A stretch of 64,000 nt of DNA from Panicum virgatum (lineage: Eukaryota; Streptophyta; Magnoliopsida; Poales; Poaceae), in the NCBI RefSeq assembly GCF_016808335.1, contig NC_053141.1, positions 3,113,326-3,177,325 on the forward strand. Direction: 5' to 3'. A program made the position numbers and the translations under genes. This document shows, piece after piece, positions 23,051 through 35,244 of the stretch. The notes under the pieces were generated by a model that worked only from the letters and a program-made list of their open reading frames with translations, ran no database searches and was not told the origin of the DNA. The number at the start of each line of letters is the position of its first letter. Position 1 is the first letter of the stretch.

Positions 23051-24406
23051 TCCCATAGCCTGTTTTCCAGTAGTGTACTCTACGAAAGTAAAGGCATACA
23101 AAGAAGCTAGTAAAAAGTGCGGAAACATAAAGAGTGGGATAGGAGGAAGGAAACTCTCGACGCGGGTGTTTATCTCGTGGTTCGGTTAGCCACAAAGGCA
23201 CATTGATCCCGATTTCGACTAAGGAGCTTCTCCACTAAGAGTATCACTTCCGGCAATCAAGTCTCTTCCGTGGACACAACCATAGTCACCTTGATCCCGA
23301 TTTCGACTAAGAAGCTTCTCCACAAAGGATGGAGGTCTCCACGTCCCCCGCACAACGAATGTCGACGCTGTTCCACACCAAGTTGGAGGGTCGTTGACGT
23401 TGCCGGCGAGCTTCAAAGCTCCAAGGGGCTGACGCACCAAGATGTCTTATTGGTTCACTGAAGAACCACAACACAAGGGCACAAAGCCTTGCTCTCTCAC
23501 TCTCTAAAGAGCTAACCTAGCACTAACACTCTTAAGGATGTGCTAAGAACTAAATATATGATCACTAAGCTCTTGGATGGCTTGGAGATGTTCTTTGGTG
23601 TGAGTGTGATGTTTCTGAACTCCAGCAACCTTGAAATGCCCAGGGGATGGCATATATATAGCCCACAAAGTCCATAGAGCCGTTTGTAGCCGTTGGGCCT
23701 TTTCCTGCGAGGGCACCGGTTGCACCGGTGTAACCAGTCACTCACGGCTCGCAACTATCCGTTGGCCTTCCTGACACGCTGACGTAGTAGTCACCGGTTA
23801 GACCGGTGCATTGCACCGACGCCTCGTCGGTTCAACCGGTGCTGAAGGGATCTGCCTTCACTTCCTTGCAGCTGACGTGGCATTGCACCGGTGCTTGCTC
23901 CGGTGCACCGTCGGTTCAACCGGTGCTGAAGACCTACTTCTTCGCGGCTTGACATGCTCTCTGGTCAATAGTATGATGCTTGCACCGACACCTTTTTTGC
24001 ATATCGTCAATTCAATCAGTGCTACTTGGACTTCTTCACTCGGCCGGACTCCTGTGCCGCCCAATGTACCGACGACCTAGCGTCGGTTTATCCGAAGACC
24101 TCCGATTAGACCGGTGCCTGGTCCTCGGTTAAACCGGTGCTACTGTCTCTGCATCCACTTGTCCAACTCGTCGCGGCAATTATTTGGACACTTCAAATTT
24201 ATTCTATCTCTGGATTTTCACTATGCTTTGGCGTCTTGACGGTGGATTGGACACATCTCTGTGGTGAATTGGATACATTGGATTTTATCCATGGGACCTA
24301 AAAATTCTACAAATATAATTTCATAAACTTGTTAGTCCCATTGATTATGTTGTCACACAATCACTAAAATCACAAATAATGATTTAATGGGGCTATGTTC
24401 CTTACA

Positions 24407-24731
24407 CACATGTGTGCTTAATTACTCCTGCTCTGTTTCCTCCCTTGGTCATTGCCGCCAAGACGCCTGTCTCGGTGAATGCCGCTATGTCAGTGTAACC
24501 GACTGTGCCATATCTCTAGCGCCGAGTTCCAATCCTCTCAGGCCAGCAGGTGCATTATTGTAAAAATGCTGGAGAAAATAGAAATGTTCAACTGTGAAAA
24601 CTTGCCTGACCAATATTTTTTTTGCACCTCTGCATACTCTATCCTGTAGTGCTCACTGCTCAGAGGCTATGTGTATATCTGCTTCATGGGCACAGCAGCA
24701 GCAGCCACATGGATCAGTCAGCATCAGTCTA
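24407..24731 (+). other. Native duplicated-unit sequence upstream of B1
   Basis: Aligns with 46206-46470 in copy 2, including shared blocks such as ATGCTGGAGAAAAT and CACTGCTCAGAGGCTATG. No coding sequence. Confidence 0.6.
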
Positions 24732-25061
24732 TTCCCTGTTTGGTTGGTGGTGAAAAAGTTTTCATAAAAACTTTTCGACTCTTTGCCCACTAATTAAGAG
24801 TATTAAATGAAGTCTAATTACAAAACCACATCCACAATTATAGTACTGTAGCAGCTACTGTAGCTAATAAGGTCTTTAACCATATAGTTAGAGGATGATT
24901 AGACGCCTGTAGCCAATCATGGTGAAACTTGGCTCATTAGATTCGTTTCGAAAAGTTACACTCATCCGTAAAAAGATTTCACAAATAAACTTTATTTAGT
25001 ACTCCATACATACATTCGTCTTTCTGTGAAAATTTTTTCATGAAGTCATCCAAACACGGCC
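24732..25061. mobile_element. MITE with CCTGTTTGG / CCAAACACGG termini
   Basis: Left CCCTGTTTGGTTGGTGG, and right end (complement) GGCCGTGTTTGGATGACTTC, form a degenerate terminal inverted repeat. The interior is AT-rich with TACTGTAGCAGCTACTGTAG. It is absent at the matching place in copy 2. A truncated relative lies at 50023-50185. The target-site duplication is unclear. Confidence 0.65.
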
Positions 25062-25741
25062 AAGCATTTGTCCATGCATGCATTTGTCCAGTCAGGCGCT
25101 GCTCCTTTTTGTCCCTCTGTCACCGCCCCTGACTTGCCTTGTCTGCCCGGATTCTGGAATCGCGATCGGTTTAGTCTTCGGATTTTCAGACCCCAAGCGT
25201 GGCCGTACGCGTCGTCTTGCTTCTTGGCGTTGAACGGAGTGTAAAATGAAAAGGCCATAATGCCAACAATGCACGCACATCATCTCCGTTTCTGCTCAGG
25301 AAAGAGCGGCAGGGAGAAGAATAGAAGAGAGGCACGTACTGCTTTCTGGTCAGGTTCGGGTTCGGTTTGTTGCAGAGGAAGGAAAGACGAGACGATCAAT
25401 CGTCAGACCATCGGTCGAATCTGCTGCTAGCCTATCATTTGTTTTCCCTGCACTTGCGTGTCTGAGTCCGACGAGCTTTTGACCCCTGGAACGCCCTGCC
25501 GTGCCGTGTCTTGCCTCGTGATTTACCTATCAAGCTCTGTCCTCCGAGACATGCCGAAACAGATGAACAAGGTATCAATAACAATTGACTTCTCTCTGTT
25601 TCAGAAATACATGGATTGCCTGTTTAGTCACAAGAGTGATCAGTGCTACTGCTACATACCTTCATTAGACCAACAATACTGCTTGACGGATTTTCAGAAA
25701 TATCCAATTGCAGTTTATTAAAACAAAAGCACATGCTTACG
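25062..25741 (+). other. Native duplicated-unit sequence, no gene
   Basis: Aligns with 46500-47015 and 52386-52500 of copy 2. At about 25615 it shows the uninterrupted site (CATGGATTGCCTGTTTAG) into which hAT-2 inserted in copy 2. Short open frames are not conserved as proteins. Confidence 0.6.
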
Positions 25742-25990
25742 GAGGCTGACGACACCATCCATCACTTGGGATCGTAGCCCAACGACCACGTTCAGGGAAA
25801 CCGAGTTGGATTCGTAGCTCGGTTCGGTTTCGGATTCGGATACGGTTAACCGAGCTCTCGGCGGCCCATTCCCTGCTCTGGGCTAATAAATACTATATAC
25901 TCACCAGGAAGCTGCTGCCTTCGCCCACAGTCAACACCACCTCTTCTTCCTCCTCCATCCAAAGCTTAATTAGAAAGCAAATACATCCCC
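25742..25990 (+). promoter_or_regulatory. Orphan promoter B1 (family promoter without coding sequence)
   Basis: It shares with the A1/A2 promoters, in order: GGCTGACGACACC; a run of GGTTCGGTTTCGG; TAATAAATA (25884-25892) in place of TATAAATA; and a 5' UTR segment TTCTTCCTCCTCCATCC. In A1 and A2 the start codon follows within about 40 bp. Here only AAGCTTAATTAG and non-coding sequence follow. It is duplicated as B2 at 52501. Confidence 0.65.
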
Positions 25991-26494
25991 CCATGAGCTG
26001 ATGGCGCATGGCATCTTGGCAGTGAAAGTGATGCTGTGGCTGTTGCATCAGCTCAGTCGTCAATTTTTTTTCTTTTTAAGTTTGCACCCACCTTTGCGTC
26101 TCACTTAGAAAGGTCATCTAGCATGAGCAACGGTTCGGGAGTCCAATAAACGCCGATAAACGGTTTTGGTCTTCGGATTCAAACTCACTGTCGTTATTCG
26201 CATCCTAATTCCTCTGGAAGTGATGTGATCAAATTTAAAGTGTTTTTTTCAACTTAATGTTGAAATTAGACCAAAGCACGCTTAAATCACTTGAAAACTG
26301 GAATTTTTCCTTCTTAGAATAAAGCTAATTATATTTTGTATTTTTTTCTCTCTCTTATGTTTCTTCCCCCATAACAAGTTCATATGAGGATGAAAAACAA
26401 GGCTTCGGGTTCGGTTTCTGCGTGATGAAGAGAAGAGACAGCTAAGCACTAATCCTGCGGCCACAAGTGTTTTGATTATCATTTGTTTTTGCAG
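25991..26494 (+). other. Native sequence downstream of B1
   Basis: No coding sequence. It aligns with 52745-53208 and ends at the Sirevirus-like target site TGCAG. Confidence 0.6.
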
Positions 26495-28581
26495 TGAAGG
26501 ACCGGACAGGCGACCAGAAGGGGGGTTGAATGAGAGCCTCAAATTCGATCCGAAAATCGAAGAGAAAAAAAGTCCCGATACAAACACCACACCACTGCTC
26601 CTAAAATGTGCCAACACTACACAGCATGGACAAGATGCTAGTGCTAGGAACACAATCGGAGAGTCGCAAAACTCTTGCGGAAGCAAAACCCGAGAGCACA
26701 CGCAATCAGAAAGCAAAACGAGTTGAAACCAGGCAAAACGAGAACAGACCAAAACGAGAGGGTTAGTCGAACAAAAACTAAATTAAATGCTCAAGTAAAA
26801 ACTAATCTAACCCTAGCATGCTAGAAGGCAAGATTAAAAGGCTAGCAACTAATTTTTAGAGGTTTTTCTGATTTTAATTAAGCAGGAAATTAAAAATGGC
26901 CTAGAGCAAGAAATTTAATTCCACAGCAAAACTTCAAAAGCTACAGAAAGAACAAACTACGGGAATGTGATTAGGTGCATGACTAAAGCCTAGAACAAAT
27001 CTAACAAAATCAATGGAAAAAGAAAAGACCGGTGAAGCAAACCATCGAACACCTTGTGGGCGCAGTTTTATTGTTGAAGAACGAACTGAATCAAAGCTGG
27101 GATTTCCCACACACGCACCCTAATCCATGTCCCTGCAAGACAATCAAGAGCAAGGCATATACACGCACACGAATCCAAGCACCTGCAAAGACAAACAAAG
27201 GCCAAGCATACATGTGCACACAGATCACAAAATCATTGATTTAATTTACTTGTGCTTGCTGCCGTGCAGTGCTGCACTACATGCTTGCTTTCGTCTTGGG
27301 CCTTTCACGAGGGCCTCTGCCTGGTGGCGCTCGTCACTGCTGCTTGATGCCGCTTGCAGCGCTCAGTGCAGGGGAGGAGACAGGTGCTGCCAGCCCTCAG
27401 CGCCGCTCGCCGCGAGCGCCTCTTGCCGCGAGCGCCGTCGCCCTCTGGGTCTCGTTGCTGCTGCGTCCTGCCGGCCTCCCTCAACGCTTCTGTGCTCCCG
27501 CACTGACCGTGGCTGGCAGGAGTCGACGACCCCACTGGACGCTCCCACCCGGTGATGCTTGTCCGACCAGACCCTGCGCAGACACAAAACAAGAACGGGA
27601 ATCCAAACTACAGCGAGAAAAACAGCACGAATTGAATCAATTCAAAAGCCCGGAGGGCACGGGAAGGGCCTCCTTTCCCATGAATCCGTGATACAAGCTC
27701 TCAAAATTCCATCTCCAAATCCTAACCCTAGAGGAAGAAAAAGAGGAGGAGAAGAGTAACAGGAGAGGGGCTGGAAGGGGGCGACGGGAGAGGGGCCGTG
27801 CCCAACCGTCCAAGCCTGGAAAGGAGAAAAGAGAGAGAGTGGGTGAGAGAATAGATATTTAAGCCCACTAACTCTAAAACTAAAAGATTAAACTACCCCT
27901 AGACTTAACTAGACACTAGAAAGCCCGTAGGGGCAAAACCGGAAAAAGATACAAGGACTCATCCGACGGCCGAGATTCTTTCTTCGAGTCGAAGTCTTCT
28001 CCGCAATGCCGTCGAGGGGATGAAGATCCGGAACGCGGTTTTGGAGGGTCCGCGAAACCCGGATAGGTGGCCGATTTTGAGAAAACCGCCAAAACTCCAC
28101 GCGCGGGAAGATTCCCGCCTCCATGCCGTGGCCCTGGACGTCGTTCCCGCCTCGGCCACCTGACAGACCTAGACGCCGCCCGACGTCCGTCACCTCCTCG
28201 CCCGCAGTAAAGCCCTAGACACCGTCGACGCCCGTCACCTCCGCCAGTCCCGAGACCGACGCCCGTGCCTCCACGACTTGGCATCTTCAACCGCCATCCG
28301 CCAGCTTGGTTTTGTGGCGCAAACCAAGAAACCCGCCATCCACCGGTGCTTGCGCCCTCGATCCAGGAGTGGACACCACAGCTGCCGCCCGGTTCGAGCT
28401 CCGGTCCCGGCTGCCCTTCACCGCCGTCCACCGCACGGTCCATCGGCCACAGCACCTCTACGGCAGCTCACTGTCGACACTCGACGCCCGTGTACCTGCA
28501 ACCAAAGACCGAGCACATGATCACACTGCACGGTTGACAATTCACTCATCAGAGCCAGGAGTGAGTACTGCTCATTCCTCA
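26495..28581 (-). repeat. 3' LTR of the Sirevirus-like element
   Basis: 2,087 bp. On the plus strand it begins TGAAGGACCGGACAGG and ends GCTCATTCCTCA, i.e. TG...CA on the element strand. It contains the intact site GTCCCGGCTGCCCTTCACC where the other LTR was hit by hAT-1. GC-rich open frames inside are not genes. Confidence 0.9.
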
Positions 28582-29967
28582 ATCTCCCCCTTGATGAGTG
28601 CATTGTCAACACACCACCTGTAACCAGAGAAGTGAAGAATAAAAAATGGCAAGAAGAAAGTGAAGAACTCAAGCAAGTGACAAAAGACTCAGAAGGGCAA
28701 GAACAGTCACTTACTTAAGCAAAGATCGATTCTCTAAGATAAGGGCAACGGCTCGACGCAATCGATCAAAAGCCAAAACATGACTCCTCAAAGACAGAGG
28801 CAGGGCTCGACACAGTCATGCAGAAATGACGAGGAAACGAGGAAACCAGGAGCCAAACAAAGTAGAAACTCCCCCTGAAATGCATTTCCCCCTCACACGT
28901 GCAACTCTCACAAAATGATGCACTCTCAAAGCCCTGTGCACAACAAGTTCAAAAATCAAACACCCCCTTGTTCGATCACTTCTCTCCCCCAAAAACTTCT
29001 CCCCCTTGTTGGCACATGCACACATCAAGCCTAAAAAATGCCTAAACCTCCCCCTGAAATCATGCTATGCAATGAATGTCGTGCAGAGGGTGTAAGTGAA
29101 ACATTCAGGCATACACAAATATGATCATCTAGTGACAGGCATGTGTGCTTCATAAACAGGAACTGAATCTAGCTCAACAGGGTATATCCATCAAGTCTAG
29201 AGTTAGCAAGTTCAGTTCAGCAAAAATAAAAGCATCACCCATGATCTAGCAACAGCAAGTAGGAGAAAGAAAGCAGTGCTAGCCAAACTCATACAGGGTG
29301 ATCCAAAGCAGCCAACATATTTTATCATGAATCAATTCTACATCTTAAAACTTGCATGAGAATTTTAACAAGTTATATCAAGCAAGTGATTCTGCCAGGG
29401 GTTGAAAGCTTGTCATGCTTTACTTAGTAGCGAGGCCAAGCCTATGCTAAAGGCAGTCAGAAACTTAAGGCACTCGCTTCAGTTATGCACCGCCTTACCC
29501 GGGTTCTCACTAGTGCTATGTGAGCCATCCCGAAAGCTCGATCAGTGCAACAAGCAATCCCACTTGGATCTTTTCATTCCATTTCAGACAAATTTTAAAC
29601 AAATTTAACAATTTCCGCTCATGTCAAAGATCAAAAGCCACACTAGCATGAATAAGATAGCAAAGCATATCAATACATCCTAACATGCTAGTAGCCAAGA
29701 CAGGATGATCATGTTTTCAGATTTTCAAATCAAAATAGCTTAACTCAGATGATATGACATATACTGTAGAGCAAGCTATACATGATCAAGTCTAAGAAAC
29801 TATACTAGCAAGCACTAGTGAATCATAGCAGTGTATACAAGAATACCAGTGTAGAGAAGTAATGCAGAATGCAAGCATGTACAATACAAATGCATCTATC
29901 AGAACCTAAAAAGCGAAGAGAAACAAAAACAAAGTCCTACAAAGACTAACCAAAGAAAAGTCAGCGA
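28582..29967 (-). promoter_or_regulatory. Polypurine tract and multi-PPT region of the Sirevirus-like element
   Basis: Directly next to the 3' LTR the element strand reads AAGGGGGAGAT, the plus-strand primer tract. Further C-rich strings on the plus strand (CTCCCCCTGAAAT, TTCTCCCCCTTGTTGG, CCTCCCCCTGAAATC) recur at 28876, 28971-29005 and 29050. Repeated PPT-like motifs upstream of the 3' LTR are described for Sireviruses. The remaining approximately 900 bp is non-coding. Confidence 0.7.
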
Positions 29968-32900
29968 TCAAAAGGGGTAACAAACCCCAAGCTCCCCTCG
30001 CAAGCGAGCAAAAGTGTCCTGCTGAAGTGGTTTGGTGAGGATATCTGCGGTTTGCCTCTCTGAAGGGACATGGATCAAGTCTATGTGGCCTCTCTCATGA
30101 TTGTCTCGCAGGAAGTGGAACCGGATATCTATGTGTTTGGTTCTAGAGTGCAGGACAGGGTTCTTTGCAATGCTAATAGCGGACATGTTGTCTACAAAAA
30201 TGGGAACCCTATCAAAACTCAGTCCATAATCCTGCAAAGTTTGTTTCATCCAAAGTATCTGGGAGAAACAGCTAGCAGCGGCAACATACTTAGCTTCTGT
30301 GGAAGAAAGCACTACGCTAGCCTGCTTGCGAGAGGACCAAGACACCAAAGATGTACAGAGAAATTGACAAGTGCCGGATGTCGACTTGCGATCCAACCGA
30401 CACCCACCAAAATCGGCATCAGAAAAGCCCACCAAAACCAGAGAAGAATCCGCAGAGTACCAAAGACCAAACTCAGGGGTGAATTTTAGATACCTGAAGA
30501 TGCGTTTCACCACCTGCCTGTGGGAGGTGCGCGGAGAATCCTGGTACAGCGCACAAAGGCCGACGCCGAAATGAATGTCCGGCCGCGTCGCCGTCAGCTA
30601 CAGGAGGGAGCCGATCATGCTCCTGTACTTCTTCTGGTCCACCACCTCACCGTCCAAGTCCTCATCAAGCGACGTCGATGTGCTGATCGGAGTCGGCTGA
30701 GGATACAAGTCATTCATGTCGAACTTCCATAGCAAGTCCCTGGTGTACTTGGCTTGATGGACGAACGTGCCCTGAGGAGTTTGCTTGATCTGTAGCCCGA
30801 GGAAGAACTGCAGCTCACCCATCATACTCATCTCGAACTCACTAGACATATGCTCAGAAAACTTGGAGACAAGATCGTGAGAAGAGCCACCAAAGATAAT
30901 ATCATCCACGTATATCTGAGCTAATAGAAAATCAGTGCCAGACCGCATGAGGAACAAAGTTTAATCCACACATCCCATTTTAAAACTCTTAGCCAGCAAA
31001 AATATTTTTAGTCTATCGTACCAAGATCTAGGTGCCTATTTCAAACCATAAAGTGCTTTCTGAAGTTTATAAACACGGTTTGGAAATTTGAGATTTTCGA
31101 AACCAGGGGGTTGTTTCACATAAACCTCTTCTTCGATAAAACCATTTAAGAAGGCAGATTTAACGTCCATTTGGAAAACTTTAAAACCCTTAGAAGCAGC
31201 AAATGCAAGAAAAATCCGAATCGCTTCCAAATGAGCAACTGGGGCAAAAGTTTCCTCAAAATCAATCTCTTCTTTTTGGCAAAACCCCTGGGCAACAAGA
31301 CGAGCTTTGTTTCGAACAACCAACCCATCCTCACCCTGCTTGTTTTTGAAAACCCACTTCGTTCCGATGGGATTACAAGCAGGTGGAGGCTCGACAAAAA
31401 CCCAAACTTGGTTTCTTTTAAAATTTTTGAGTTCCTCATGCATGGCATTGACTCAATTAGAATCAGAAAGAGCGTGTCCAATATCTTTGGGCTCAAAAAA
31501 GGCAACAAACGCTGAATGAGCAAAGCCAGCGATACTTGTTTCCTTAGACCGTGTGACTCGCTCGTTGAGGTCACCTAGAATCTGTTGAGGCGGATGATGA
31601 CGCTGAATGTGTCGCGGTGCTTCCCTTGTCGAAGTTGCCTCCTCCTCAGCCAAAGCTGGTGTCTCCTCAGGTGCAGCTGGTGAAGGCTGAGTCACCTGCT
31701 CGACCGGCCCCCGGGAAGTAGACGTAATAGGATCGGGGCCGTCATCATTGTCCGAGCTCGTGGCGGATGCTACTGGGTCCACAGCACGCGTGGTAGACAC
31801 AGCTTCACCCTCCACACCTTCTTCCTTCTCATCTTCAAAGATGGGGGTTCCGAGCTCATCATCTCCTGCAACTTCAAAGACGGAAGCATTGCATGGTGCA
31901 GTCTCGTCGAAAGTGACTTCACAAGTCTCTCTGACGATGTTAGTATCAATAATCAACACACGGTATGCTTTGGAATGGGATGCATAACCGAGAAAAATTC
32001 CATCAGACGAGCGAGACTCAAACTTATCAAGATTTCCTTCTTTCAGCACAAAACACCGGCAACCGAAAACTCTGAAATGGTCAACACGGGGCTGGCGTCC
32101 AAATCGCAACTCATAAGAAGTCTTGTGCATGAAAGCACGCAAGAAAATGCAGTTGGACACATAACAAGCGGTATTAACCGCCTCAGCCCAGTACTTTCGA
32201 GGAGTCCTATGCTCATCGAGCATCGTCCTCGCCATCTCAACCAGCGTCCGAATCTTCTGTTCTACAACTCCATTCTGCTGTGGAGTGTAGGGGGGAGAGT
32301 ACTGGTGTTCAAGTCCTTAATCACTGCAAAAGGTGTCAAAATGAGCATTTTTGAATTCTGTGCTATTATCACTGCGAATTGCTCTCATGGGCTGGGGTAG
32401 CTCGTTTTTCAACCTCAAGATCAAGTCTCGAACGAAGTCGAAAGCCTCATCCTTGGTTCTCATGAAAAAGACCCAAGAATAGCGAGAAAAATCGTCCACA
32501 ATCACAAGAACGTAACACTTCCCACCAACTGACATCACCCTAGAAGGACCAACTGTGTCCATGTGTAGCAACTCTCAAGGGTGAGTGGTCATCACCTGAT
32601 TAACAGGCGGATGAGAAGTAGCAATCATCTTCCCATGGCGACACGGATGGCAAACAAGGTCCTTTTCAAACTTCAATTTGGGCAATCCTCGGATTAGACC
32701 AAGTGAGCTAAGTCTAGACAACAAGTCGAAGCTCAAATGTCCAAGTCTCCTATGCCACTTCCACAGATCGGAAGAAGGACCAGCCAACAAGCAATGAGAA
32801 GGGCCAAGAGAAGTTCCAGAGAAGTCAACCAAGAAAACCCGATCGCGAGGTAAAATCCGGCAAACCAAATCTTCTCTGGAATCTAAAACACACGAACAGC

Positions 32901-33243
32901 CCTCCTTGAAGCGAACTTCAAACCCCTCATCAAGAAGTTGCAAAACAGAGAGCAAATTGAACCCAAGGTTCGAAACCAAAGCAACTTCTCTCAGGGTAAA
33001 GCGATCAGAAACTCGAACAACGCATAAACCACGTACTTTTCCCTTACCATTATCCCCGAACACAATGTACTCCTTTGAGCGCATCGGGGTGCGGCTGGAG
33101 AACCATTTGTCATTCCCGGTCATATGGCGCGAACAACCGGAGTCCATGATCCACCTGTTCTCCAAGCCTCCAACCTGCACTTCAGTAGTGAGACAAAGGG
33201 TGAGCAAATGTCTCAACACTGGGGTTAGCAAAGTGTGAAGCAA
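29968..33243 (-). pseudogene. Copia pol (protease, integrase, RT, RNase H), degenerate
   Basis: In element order: protease active site DSGCSRHMTG; integrase zinc motif (HRRLGH ... CHPC) and catalytic D-D-E positions (MDTVGPS, RSDNSTEF, NGVVEQ); RT with [20 protein letters not shown] and YVDDIIFGG; RNase H with FSDADFGGC and STEAKYVAAASC. Nonsense codons interrupt the frame at about 32572, 32314, 31450, 31033, 30958 and 30595, and the frame is shifted relative to gag near 33180-33240. Several stops are C-to-T or G-to-A type. It is therefore inactive, although every catalytic domain is still recognisable. Confidence 0.9.
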
Positions 33244-35191
33244 ACCAGTGTCGAGCCATTTGCTCTACAGAAGGGTTAGCAAACTCAGGCAAAACGTATC
33301 CCCTGTCCCGTCTACCACGAGGCAGACGACCACCACCGTGAGGAAAGCGTGGTGCATCGTAACCTCCTCCAAAGCCTCGGTCCTGTGGTCCATAGCCGTA
33401 CTGAGGTCGACCAGGAGCACGACCGGAAAAGCGACCACTCGCTGGAGCACGGTAACCTCCACCGTCTCCCTGTCCTCCACCTACACGGCGCGCCCTAGCA
33501 TCTTGCCTACCACCACACCGAGGAGGACCATGCACCCGAGCAGAGTACATGTCCGAGTTACGTCTCTCCTGCTCACGCCTCACAGCCCGCTTCCTCCTGA
33601 AGCAAAACTCCTCCAGGTGACCTTCTCTGTCACAGTACTCGCAGTGATACCTTACCTCTCTCTTGGGAGGTGGAGGCCTCGCCTGCGGACGGGGAGGAGC
33701 AGACCCCTTATTCTGAGCAATCTGGGTTGTGGCAGCAGGGAGCGTATTGAGGGGATTCCTTAGCTCATTGGGCTTTGGAACCCAAATCTGCTTCTGTGGA
33801 GGTGCTTTTTGTGGTTCTTTTAGCACACCATCCACGGGGTCAACAAGCGAAGACTGCGTGCTCGTGCTAGCAGTATTTAGAGCACTTGAAACTCCAGCAG
33901 TCTTGCCGATCTTACCACACAACTTGTCAAAGTCTGACTTCGTGTATGTGTAACCGACCCCAAAACCATCGCCACGCTTAAACTGCTTGATCATCATGCC
34001 CAACTGCGGCTCACTACTAGAAACCCAACTCAGAATCGCCCTAAGATATGTGTTATCATTCTCCAAGTTGGCTTTCTCTACCGCGAGATTATCCAAATCA
34101 GAAATCAGACTAGGGCAAACATGACAATCAATAGGTGGGCTAGACTCCACGACCTTAGTCTTGAGCGACTCCTTGTCGAAGCGTCCTCCCTTGTCCCTAT
34201 CACGACTGCGGTGCTTGTGGCGCCGACACTCCTTGTTGGAGCCTCCCTCGTCGCGGTCGCGGTGGCAGTAGTAGTCGAAGTTGTTGTTCTGGCCACCGCC
34301 GGACTTCTTGGGGCAGTCGGCGATGAAGTGGTTCAGATCGCCGCAGTGGTAGCACCTGGGGTTCTTCTTCCTCTGCCTGTTGTGGTAGACACGTTGGAAC
34401 TTATTGATGAGGAGGCACAAGTCATCGTCGCCCAGTGTCTTTAACTGCTCATCTGTAACATAAGGCAAAGAGGCAAGAGAAAAGCCAAGAGCAGAGTTAG
34501 CGTTAGAGCTCGATCCACCTGGGCCAGTCACAAGAGCGATGCTCTTGGAAGGAGGGGCACCATTGAGCTTGGCTCGTGTCTGGTTATCCACCTCCGTGGC
34601 CGTGAGCTTGCTGAAAAGCTCATTCATGGTCAGAGTCTCATAGCCTGCAGACTCGATGATCGTGTTCACCTTGAGATCCCACACTGAGCGGTCAAGTGCG
34701 TAGAGCAACTTGAGGGCCTTCTCGTGCTCTGTGTAGTCAAGGGCATCAGCAGATCTGTTCGCACTGACTTTGTTCATAATCGATTGAAACAGACTGAACA
34801 TGTCGCCAATGCTCTCACTCGGCCCCTGTGTGAAGTTCTCATATTCACGCCGGTGAGTCTTGAACAGTCTAGCCTTCACCTGAGGTGTGCCCTCGTGGTA
34901 GTTCTCAAGACACGTCAAGACTTTGTGGGCTTCCTGAAAACCCTGGACGCGTGAGAACTCCGCACGAGAAATGCCAGCGAACAACGCATTGACAGCCTTG
35001 GCGTTCGTCTCATGCTCGGACACCTGAAGAGGAGTGGTCCGAACGGCAAGCACCTCGTACGCCTGGTTCTTGGTGATATCCCAAACCTCGACTCCCATGC
35101 TTTGCAAGAAGGCACGCATGCGAACCTTCCAATAAGCATAGTCCTCGCCGGAAAACACTGGGATCTTACCAAGACTCGCCATGGTCGCCAA
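33182..35191 (-). CDS. Copia Gag polyprotein of the Sirevirus-like element
   Basis: A 669-codon open frame. The N-terminal copia Gag region (GEDYAYWKVRMRAFLQSMGV) is followed by a capsid-like domain and a CCHC zinc knuckle (CYHCGDLNHFIADC, coding at about 34315-34360). After a basic stretch come a coiled segment and a second knuckle-like motif (CEYCDREGHLEEFC). The arginine/glycine-rich C-terminus runs into a stop at 33182 where pol should continue, so a frameshift separates gag and pol. Gag forms the virus-like particle and packages RNA. The long Gag with two knuckles fits Sireviruses. Confidence 0.85.
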   Translation of the reverse strand: MATMASLGKIPVFSGEDYAYWKVRMRAFLQSMGVEVWDITKNQAYEVLAVRTTPLQVSEHETNAKAVNALFAGISRAEFSRVQGFQEAHKVLTCLENYHEGTPQVKARLFKTHRREYENFTQGPSESIGDMFSLFQSIMNKVSANRSADALDYTEHEKALKLLYALDRSVWDLKVNTIIESAGYETLTMNELFSKLTATEVDNQTRAKLNGAPPSKSIALVTGPGGSSSNANSALGFSLASLPYVTDEQLKTLGDDDLCLLINKFQRVYHNRQRKKNPRCYHCGDLNHFIADCPKKSGGGQNNNFDYYCHRDRDEGGSNKECRRHKHRSRDRDKGGRFDKESLKTKVVESSPPIDCHVCPSLISDLDNLAVEKANLENDNTYLRAILSWVSSSEPQLGMMIKQFKRGDGFGVGYTYTKSDFDKLCGKIGKTAGVSSALNTASTSTQSSLVDPVDGVLKEPQKAPPQKQIWVPKPNELRNPLNTLPAATTQIAQNKGSAPPRPQARPPPPKREVRYHCEYCDREGHLEEFCFRRKRAVRREQERRNSDMYSARVHGPPRCGGRQDARARRVGGGQGDGGGYRAPASGRFSGRAPGRPQYGYGPQDRGFGGGYDAPRFPHGGGRLPRGRRDRGYVLPEFANPSVEQMARHWFASHFANPSVETFAHPLSHY

Positions 35192-35232
35192 ATGATTTTC
35201 GAACCGGTTAAGGTACTGAAAACCTCAACCAA

Positions 35233-35244
35233 GCTCTGATACCA
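35233..35244 (-). other. Primer-binding site (tRNA-iMet type)
   Basis: On the element strand TGGTATCAGAGC follows two bases after the 5' LTR end. This is the standard copia sequence complementary to initiator tRNA-Met. Confidence 0.9.

Larger units (their letters stand above)
11740..23075 (+). mobile_element. Full-length 11.3-kb CACTA (En/Spm) element, two genes
   Basis: The left terminus is CACTATTAGAAAACGGACC at 11740. The right terminus ends TTCCAGTAGTG at 23075. The 3-bp TSD is TAC on both sides (11737-11739 and 23076-23078). It contains a TNP2 transposase pseudogene (12837-16131) and a TNP1/Ulp1-type gene (18949-22554) in the same orientation. Subterminal palindromes are of the GGTACCGGTTGG or GGCACCGGTTGG type with CCAACCGGTACC arms. 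It is structurally complete, but both genes carry stops. Confidence 0.95.
11538..24406. mobile_element. Solo LTR (TSD CACAT) carrying a nested CACTA element
   Basis: Begins TGAAAGTTCGGG and ends TATGTTCCTTACA, with 5-bp TSDs CACAT at 11533-11537 and 24407-24411. The empty site GATGCACATGTGTGC is in copy 2 at 46202-46214. Without the nested CACTA element (11740-23075 plus one TAC), the LTR is about 1,530 bp: 11538-11739 plus 23079-24406. No second LTR, primer-binding site or gag-pol is present, so it is a solo LTR left by LTR-LTR recombination. The superfamily cannot be assigned from the LTR alone. Confidence 0.85.

Noticed and set aside
26282..28455. Open frames in the Sirevirus LTRs (also repeated at 35292-37237)
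   Set aside because: Present in both LTRs with indels that shift frames. They are LTR sequence and not genes.
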